From contig JAGWTL010000077.1 in the NCBI GenBank assembly GCA_028869035.1, forward strand, positions 1 to 10,577: a stretch of DNA of 10,577 bases. Reading direction: 5' to 3'. Source of the stretch: Burkholderiales bacterium. GTDB lineage: Bacteria; Pseudomonadota; Gammaproteobacteria; Burkholderiales; Burkholderiaceae_C. Below, piece by piece: positions 6,230 through 10,577 of this stretch (positions are counted from its first letter, which is position 1; each line of letters starts with the position of its first letter). The notes beneath the pieces were generated by a model. It ran no database searches, was not told the origin of the DNA, and saw only the letters and a list, made by a program, of their open reading frames with translations. The position numbers and the translations under genes are program-made.

Positions 6230-6910
6230 TCAACCCGCTTTGGGCTTGCAGGGGATAGCGAAATCAACGTGGTAGTGCTCATCATGACGTACCCACGGCT
6301 TACCTTTCATGAAAGGCAGGTTCTGCTGCAAGTAAGCACCGCGTGGCGTGGCGAACAGCTTGGGGAGGTACTGCGTGTCGAAGATGACCAGTGCGATGCC
6401 CACACCTTGAGCCTTGGCAGCTTGATGCAGGTGGTACAGGTGTTCTGCGGTTGCGATGAAGTCGATGGTGTAGTCGCCGTACTTGGCGGAACTGTCGAAC
6501 TCGATGTCGTAGCCGAAGCGGGTGAGGGGGCTGGTTGGCAGCGGGACGGAAACCGCAGCGGTATTGCGTACGGGGACAAAGAAGTCGATCGACAGGCCAT
6601 TCTGGTGGGTGCGATGCGGCCGAAAGCGACCGCCCGAGGGCCATCCGGTCTCGCCGTACACGTAGACCGTTGAAGGATGCGCTGCATGAAGTGCGCCATA
6701 CGCAGCAGTGATGACCGCGGCAACCTTGGAGTGCACGTGTGTTCTGCCGGCAGCAGCAGCGAGGCCGCTGTACGCAGTGAAGTTGGGGCCGCTCGTGGGG
6801 AGCTTGACGCTGTCTTCGATGCGCCCATTGCTGACCGTACCATAGCACTGACTCTCGCCAGCGATGGCGAACTGAGTGAGCAGAAGAAGAGACGCCAGGA
6901 GCCGTTGCAT
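6230..6910 (-). CDS. Secreted M74-type (MepA-like) murein endopeptidase
   Basis: Predicted zinc metallopeptidase that would cut peptidoglycan cross-links in the periplasm. The 226 residues start with a signal peptide (hydrophobic 4-17, A-I-A then G-E-S). The ligand pattern matches penicillin-insensitive murein endopeptidase MepA: H99-x2-H102-x6-D109 (H-R-T-H-Q-N-G-L-S-I-D) and H209-x2-H212-x-H214 (R-H-D-E-H-Y-H-V-D-F). The spacings equal H110/H113/D120 and H206/H209/H211 of the E. coli enzyme. Cys22 and Cys221 near the ends may form a disulfide. It is shorter than E. coli MepA (274), and the regions between motifs diverge, so I give no symbol. It follows the upstream - strand gene by 21 bases, suggesting an operon, but has no clear ribosome-binding site. 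G+C is lower than in the formate dehydrogenase genes. Other possible roles are prophage lysis, remodelling or an exported effector. Confidence 0.82.
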   Translation of the reverse strand: MQRLLASLLLLTQFAIAGESQCYGTVSNGRIEDSVKLPTSGPNFTAYSGLAAAAGRTHVHSKVAAVITAAYGALHAAHPSTVYVYGETGWPSGGRFRPHRTHQNGLSIDFFVPVRNTAAVSVPLPTSPLTRFGYDIEFDSSAKYGDYTIDFIATAEHLYHLHQAAKAQGVGIALVIFDTQYLPKLFATPRGAYLQQNLPFMKGKPWVRHDEHYHVDFAIPCKPKAG

Positions 6911-6931
6911 GCGTAGAGTTTGTGGGTGACG

Positions 6932-7438
6932 TTAGGTCCCATCATCTGGATACAACCAATCGATTACCTGCAGCCTAAACCGTTCCAGTTCCATGGCAGC
7001 CGATCCGAGGCGCTGCAAATCGCTGTCAAACGCTTCCGGTTGAAGTTCTTCTTCCAGCTCCTCGCGTTCCCCCTTTTTCGCGCTAAGCCGCGAGTTCGTT
7101 CGCAGAAGACCCCGTCTTCCTTCGATGTTGATCCAGTCGTTGTATCGCGAATGGACTAACTCGTTGCGCCTCTGTCCCAGGTTGCCCAACTCAACCATTA
7201 GATCGTGAAACGCTGCCTTGCTTGAGGGATCGGTGATTTTTCGAATATCCACGAAACGGGAGAACAACACATCTGCGGTTCTGAGTCTCTGGTTGTACGC
7301 CAGTTCATTTATTAGGATAAGAACTGCCTCGCTGTCCGTGTCGCCCAGCAACACAAGGAGTTCGGTGACAGTATTTTCAAGATGCTGGAAGCCGACGATG
7401 AATCGGCCGAGTTGGTGGTAGGCGGTGGGGTTTGACAT
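6932..7438 (-). CDS. Helical cytosolic protein with a HEPN-like R-N-x3-H motif, function unknown
   Basis: Protein of 168 residues from the ATG at 7438; an in-frame TTG three codons earlier (7447) is a less likely start. No signal peptide or membrane segment is visible. The sequence reads as long amphipathic helices: about 8-32 (F-Q-H-L-E-N-T-V-T-E-L-L), 36-62, 72-99, and a charged C-terminal pair (about 120-165) with an E-E-L-E-E-E-L run. At 91-96 stands R-N-E-L-V-H: Arg, a polar residue, then His four residues after the intervening set. This is the R-x4-6-H signature of HEPN ribonuclease domains, placed near the end of a helix as in that fold. HEPN proteins include RNase toxins and defence effectors, but some lack RNase activity. 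G+C is roughly half by eye, well below the flanks, which suggests acquisition. I know no name for it. Confidence 0.72.
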   Translation of the reverse strand: MSNPTAYHQLGRFIVGFQHLENTVTELLVLLGDTDSEAVLILINELAYNQRLRTADVLFSRFVDIRKITDPSSKAAFHDLMVELGNLGQRRNELVHSRYNDWINIEGRRGLLRTNSRLSAKKGEREELEEELQPEAFDSDLQRLGSAAMELERFRLQVIDWLYPDDGT

Positions 7439-7458
7439 GGGACTCAACTAAATATAGA

Positions 7459-7495
7459 CCGCAAAAGTGCGGGCCAACATGACTGGATGATCATC
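7459..7495. promoter_or_regulatory. Small palindromes upstream of the HEPN-like gene, possible promoter/operator
   Basis: CCGCA-AAAG-TGCGG (7459-7472) is a perfect 5-bp inverted repeat, and GATGATCATC (7486-7495) is a perfect 10-base palindrome. Read on the - strand, TTGGCC and a TATATT hexamer lie just upstream of the ATG at 7438, with the first palindrome in the spacer. The spacing (15-16) is short, and the implied leader would be only a few bases. Autoregulation by a DNA-binding factor is possible, but the evidence is weak. Confidence 0.25.
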
Positions 7496-7676
7496 ATGTG
7501 CGACTCCCCTAGTGCCTGTAAGTGTTTGATTTATATCTGAAATCTTCGATGCGGCCAACAAGCTCGCCCTCGCATTTCCAGGCGTACCTCGCGGCAAGGC
7601 CTCTCCGCCAACAGCGCAGGGCGATGAATAGCCCCGTATCGCCGACAGGGCAGGAAAATCCCCTAAGCTCCCGGTC

Positions 7677-10196
7677 ATGAACATCTCCTTCTGGCGACTC
7701 GCCTGGAAAACCCTCTGGCGTGACCTGCGCGCCGGCCAGCTGCGCCTGCTGATCCTGGCCGTGACGCTGGCTGTGGCGGCACTGACCGCCGTCGGCTTCT
7801 TCGCCGACCGGCTCAAGGGGGGCATGCAGCGCGACGCGCGCCAGTTGCTGGGCGGTGACGCGGTCATCGTCAGCGACAACCCCACGCCGGCTTCTCTGCT
7901 GGCGCTGGCCAAGCAAAGCGGGTTGCAGATCTCTGGCTCGTTGAGCTTTCCGACCATGGCCCGCGCCGACGACAAGCACGGCGGGGCCACGCGCCTGGTT
8001 TCGCTCAAGGCGGTGGAGGCGGGTTACCCGCTGCGCGGCAAGCTCACCGTCAGCACGGAAGCGGGCACGCCGGCCGCAGCCACGCGCGACATTCCCGCGC
8101 CGGGTGAGGTCTGGGCCGATCCGGCCCTGCTCGATGCGCTCGGGCTCCAGCTGGGTGACAAGCTGCTGCTGGGCGAATCCGCCCTGCGCATCACGCGCCT
8201 GATCGGCGTGGAGCCTGACCGGGGCGCCGGTTTCATCAACTTCGCGCCGCGCGCGCTGATCCACCAGGCCGATCTGGCCGCCACGCAGCTGGTGCAGCCC
8301 GCCAGCCGCGTGAGTTACCGCCTGGCCGTGGCCGGCGAGGACAGGGTGGTCAACGCCTTCGTCAAACGCGCCAACGAGGCGGTCGAGCGCGAGCAGCTGC
8401 GCGGCGTGCGCATCGAGGCCCTGCAGGGCGGCCGCCCCGAGATGGCGCAGACGCTGGAGCGCGCCGAGAAATTCCTCAACCTCGTGGCCCTGCTGGCCGC
8501 GCTGCTGAGCGCCGTGGCCGTGGGCCTGGCCGCGCGCTCTTTTGCCAACCAGCACCTGGACGACTGCGCCATGCTGCGCGTGCTGGGCCTGTCCCAGTCC
8601 ACCATCGCGCGCAGCCATGCGCTGGAGTTCCTGCTCGTGGGCCTGGCCGGCGGTGTGCTGGGTGTGGCCCTGGGCTGGGCCGTGCACCACATCTTTGTGC
8701 TGCTGCTGGCCGGCCTGGTGGACACGGCGCTGCCCGCGCCGGGCCTGTGGCCCGTTGTCTTCGGCCTGGGCATGGGCCTCACGCTCATGCTGGCCTTCGG
8801 CCTGCCGCCGGTGCTGCAGCTGGCCCAGGTGCCGGCGCTGCGTGTGATCCGGCGCGACCTGGGCACGCTGCGGCCCATGTCCATCGGTGTGCTGGCGCTG
8901 GGGGTGCTGGGGTTTGCCGTCTTGCTGCTGGCTGCCAGCAGCGATATCAAGCTGGGGCTCATCACCGTGGGGGGCTTTGGCGGCGCCGTGGCGATCTTTG
9001 CCCTGGCCAGCTGGGGCGCGGTCCTGCTGCTGCGCCGTGTGGTGCGCGAGAACACCGCGCCGCGCTGGCTGGTGCTGGCCACGCGCCAGCTCTCGGCCCG
9101 GCCCATCTACGCCGTGCTGCAGGTCAGCAGCCTGGCCGTGGGCCTGCTGGCCCTGCTGCTGCTGGTGCTGCTGCGCACCGACCTGATCCGCAGCTGGCGC
9201 CAGGCCACGCCGGCCGATGCGCCCAACCGCTTTGTCATCAACATCCAGCCCGACCAGGCCGAGGCTTTCCAGCGCCAGTTGCGCGAAGCCGGCGTCAGCG
9301 GCTACGACTGGTTCCCCATGATCCGCGGCCGCCTGGTGGCCATCAACGACCGCCCCGTGCAGGCGCAGGACTACGCCGACGATCGGGCGCAGCGCCTGGT
9401 CGAGCGCGAGTTCAACCTCTCGCACAGCGCTTTGCCGCCCGGCCACAACCCCATCGTCGCCGGCCGCTGGACGGCTGAGGACGCGAAGGGCATCAGCATG
9501 GAAGAGGGCATCGCCAAGACGCTGAACCTCAAGCTCGGCGACAAGCTGCGTTTCGACATCGCCGGTCTGCAGAAGGAAAGCACCATCACCTCGCTGCGCA
9601 AGGTGGACTGGGGCTCCATGCGGGCCAACTTCTTCGCGCTCTACCCGGTGAGCCGGATGCCCGACCTGCCCGTCACCTACCTGGCCGCGTTGCGCGCGCC
9701 CGGACAGGCCGGCTTCGACAGCGCGCTGGTGCGCCAGTTTCCCAACATCACCGTGGTGGACCTCAGCGCCACGCTGGCCCAGGTGCAAGGCGTGCTGGAG
9801 CAGGTGAGCCGCGCGGTGGAGTTTCTCTTCGGTTTCACGCTGGCCGCCGGTCTGGTGGTGCTGTTTGCCGCCGTCACCGCCACGCGCGAGGAGCGCGCGC
9901 GCGAATACGCCATCATGCGCGCCGTGGGCGCGGGCAGCGGCTTGCTGCGCCAGGTACAGCGCGCCGAGCTGGCTGGTGTGGGTGCCCTGGCCGGTGCCTT
10001 GGCCGCCGTGGTCTCGGCCGTGGTGGGCTGGGCCTTGGCCCGCTACGCCTTCAGCTTTGAATGGAGCATCACCTGGTGGTTGCTGCCCGCCGGGGCTGTC
10101 AGCGGCGCGCTGCTGGCGTGGTTCGCCGGCTGGTGGGGCTTGCGCAGCGTGCTGCGCCGCCCGGTGGTGCAGACGTTGCGCCAGGCCGCTGTCTAG
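7677..10196 (+). CDS. FtsX/MacB-type ABC transporter permease (YbbP-like)
   Basis: Large inner-membrane permease of 839 residues with the duplicated layout of the YbbP family (E. coli YbbP about 804). There is one N-terminal membrane helix (about 22-45), a periplasmic domain (about 46-260), and an FtsX-type three-helix block (about 266-288, 316-346, 354-380). Two central helices follow (about 401-421, 428-455), then another helix (about 479-503), a second periplasmic domain (about 510-715), and a final FtsX block (about 720-745, 763-792, 797-826). That makes ten segments. The motif R-E-E-R-A-R-E-Y-A-I-M-R-A-V-G-A in the last block is typical of FtsX permeases and contacts the ATPase. Such proteins work with a YbbA/LolD-like ATPase, and no ATPase gene is in this window. 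Substrate cannot be read; release of lipophilic compounds or lipoproteins is usual for relatives. The ATG at 7677 starts the cytoplasmic amphipathic end before helix 1; its ribosome-binding site is weak. Confidence 0.9.
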   Translation: MNISFWRLAWKTLWRDLRAGQLRLLILAVTLAVAALTAVGFFADRLKGGMQRDARQLLGGDAVIVSDNPTPASLLALAKQSGLQISGSLSFPTMARADDKHGGATRLVSLKAVEAGYPLRGKLTVSTEAGTPAAATRDIPAPGEVWADPALLDALGLQLGDKLLLGESALRITRLIGVEPDRGAGFINFAPRALIHQADLAATQLVQPASRVSYRLAVAGEDRVVNAFVKRANEAVEREQLRGVRIEALQGGRPEMAQTLERAEKFLNLVALLAALLSAVAVGLAARSFANQHLDDCAMLRVLGLSQSTIARSHALEFLLVGLAGGVLGVALGWAVHHIFVLLLAGLVDTALPAPGLWPVVFGLGMGLTLMLAFGLPPVLQLAQVPALRVIRRDLGTLRPMSIGVLALGVLGFAVLLLAASSDIKLGLITVGGFGGAVAIFALASWGAVLLLRRVVRENTAPRWLVLATRQLSARPIYAVLQVSSLAVGLLALLLLVLLRTDLIRSWRQATPADAPNRFVINIQPDQAEAFQRQLREAGVSGYDWFPMIRGRLVAINDRPVQAQDYADDRAQRLVEREFNLSHSALPPGHNPIVAGRWTAEDAKGISMEEGIAKTLNLKLGDKLRFDIAGLQKESTITSLRKVDWGSMRANFFALYPVSRMPDLPVTYLAALRAPGQAGFDSALVRQFPNITVVDLSATLAQVQGVLEQVSRAVEFLFGFTLAAGLVVLFAAVTATREERAREYAIMRAVGAGSGLLRQVQRAELAGVGALAGALAAVVSAVVGWALARYAFSFEWSITWWLLPAGAVSGALLAWFAGWWGLRSVLRRPVVQTLRQAAV

Positions 10197-10197
10197 T

Positions 10198-10216
10198 TGC
10201 TATTGAATTAGTAGCA
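10198..10216. repeat. Short imperfect palindrome after the permease gene
   Basis: TGCTA (10198-10202) pairs with TAGCA (10212-10216) around TTGAATTAG, whose inner bases add one T-A pair and G-T wobbles. It begins two bases after the permease stop codon. A/T-rich GCTATT...TAGC palindromes of this kind are, as I recall, common between genes in Comamonadaceae. There is no T tract, so a terminator role is uncertain. Confidence 0.4.
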
Positions 10217-10251
10217 GCCATCTGCACCGATGCGGCAGGGATAATTCGGGC

Positions 10252-10577
10252 ATGAACTCTGAAGAGAACACCAAGCCCGCCACGCCTTTCGAATGGATAG
10301 GCGGCGAGGCCAAGGTCCATGCCTTGGTCGAACGCTTTTATGACTTGATGGACTTGGAGCCGGGCTACAGGGAACTGCGCGCTGCGCATGGCAGCGAACT
10401 GACCGATGCGCGCCAGAAGCTCTTCTGGTTCCTGACCGGTTGGCTGGGCGGCCCGCAGCATTACACCGAACGTTTCGGCCATCCGCGCCTGCGTGCGCGC
10501 CACATGCCTTTCAAGATCGGCCTGGTCGAGCGCGACCAGTGGCTGGCCTGCATGGACCAGGCCATGGGGGAGGTGGG
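10252..10577 (+). CDS. Group II truncated hemoglobin (3' truncated by window end)
   Basis: Small heme protein of the 2-over-2 globin fold; members bind O2 or NO and are linked to redox or nitrosative stress. The first 108 residues are visible and the frame is open to the last base; the family is usually about 130-145 residues. Diagnostic positions can be seen: F29-Y30 (B10 Tyr in E-R-F-Y-D-L-M), the F-G-H-P-R-L-R-A-R-H block with H84 as proximal F8 ligand, and W97 (G8, in E-R-D-Q-W-L-A-C-M), which marks group II. The ATG is chosen because it gives the normal N-terminal length and lies 55 bases after the permease stop; GGGATAATTCGGG just upstream could include a -10-like hexamer, but no matching -35 is clear. 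Whether it is co-transcribed with the permease is open. Confidence 0.93.
   Translation, partial: MNSEENTKPATPFEWIGGEAKVHALVERFYDLMDLEPGYRELRAAHGSELTDARQKLFWFLTGWLGGPQHYTERFGHPRLRARHMPFKIGLVERDQWLACMDQAMGEV

Noticed and set aside
6137..6673. 178-codon + strand frame opposite the M74 peptidase
   Set aside because: The opposite strand has a signal peptide and all zinc ligands in family spacing; this frame has no motif and starts inside the hairpin region.
6932..7447. The 168-residue protein as an immunity partner of the peptidase
   Set aside because: An inhibitor of a periplasmic wall hydrolase would need export, and this protein has no signal peptide or membrane helix.
7509..9788. 759-codon open frame on the - strand across the permease
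   Set aside because: It is the mirror frame of a clear ten-helix permease; its product is rich in Gln/His/Arg/Gly repeats and has no recognisable fold.

Overview
The window looks like the chromosome of a betaproteobacterium of the order Burkholderiales, most likely family Comamonadaceae. The evidence is the high G+C of the main genes, the layout of the membrane-bound formate dehydrogenase operon, and intergenic repeats of a kind I recall from that family. This placement rests on recognition, not on a search.

Positions 1-4909 (+ strand) hold most of a respiratory formate dehydrogenase operon of the FDH3 type. In order it encodes the molybdopterin/tungstopterin catalytic alpha subunit (5' end outside the window), a four-cluster ferredoxin-like beta subunit, a 73-residue lipoprotein, a cytochrome b gamma subunit with an extra N-terminal part, and a 113-residue exported protein with two cysteines. 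The genes overlap or lie within about 25 bases of each other and end at a strong intrinsic terminator (4932-4965). fdhD (4980-5828), for the sulfurtransferase that activates the formate dehydrogenase cofactor, starts just after that terminator. Together they would oxidise formate outside the cytoplasmic membrane, pass electrons through iron-sulfur clusters and b hemes to quinone, and mature the cofactor. The two small exported proteins have no assigned role.

Positions 5829-6229 carry no credible gene. They hold a mosaic of inverted repeats that resemble dispersed intergenic repeats, and then a perfect 17-bp hairpin between the converging fdhD and the next gene.

Positions 6230-7438 (- strand) form a two-gene accessory unit with visibly lower G+C. 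The first gene encodes a 168-residue cytosolic helical protein with an R-N-x3-H motif like that of HEPN ribonucleases. The second encodes a secreted zinc peptidase with the full ligand spacing of the M74 (MepA) murein endopeptidases. This is the most likely place for something undescribed, although neither function is proven.

Positions 7439-7676 are a divergent intergenic region with small palindromes. From 7677 (+ strand) comes an 839-residue, ten-segment FtsX/MacB-type ABC transporter permease of the YbbP type, with no ATPase gene in the window. The 5' part of a group II truncated hemoglobin gene follows and runs off the end.
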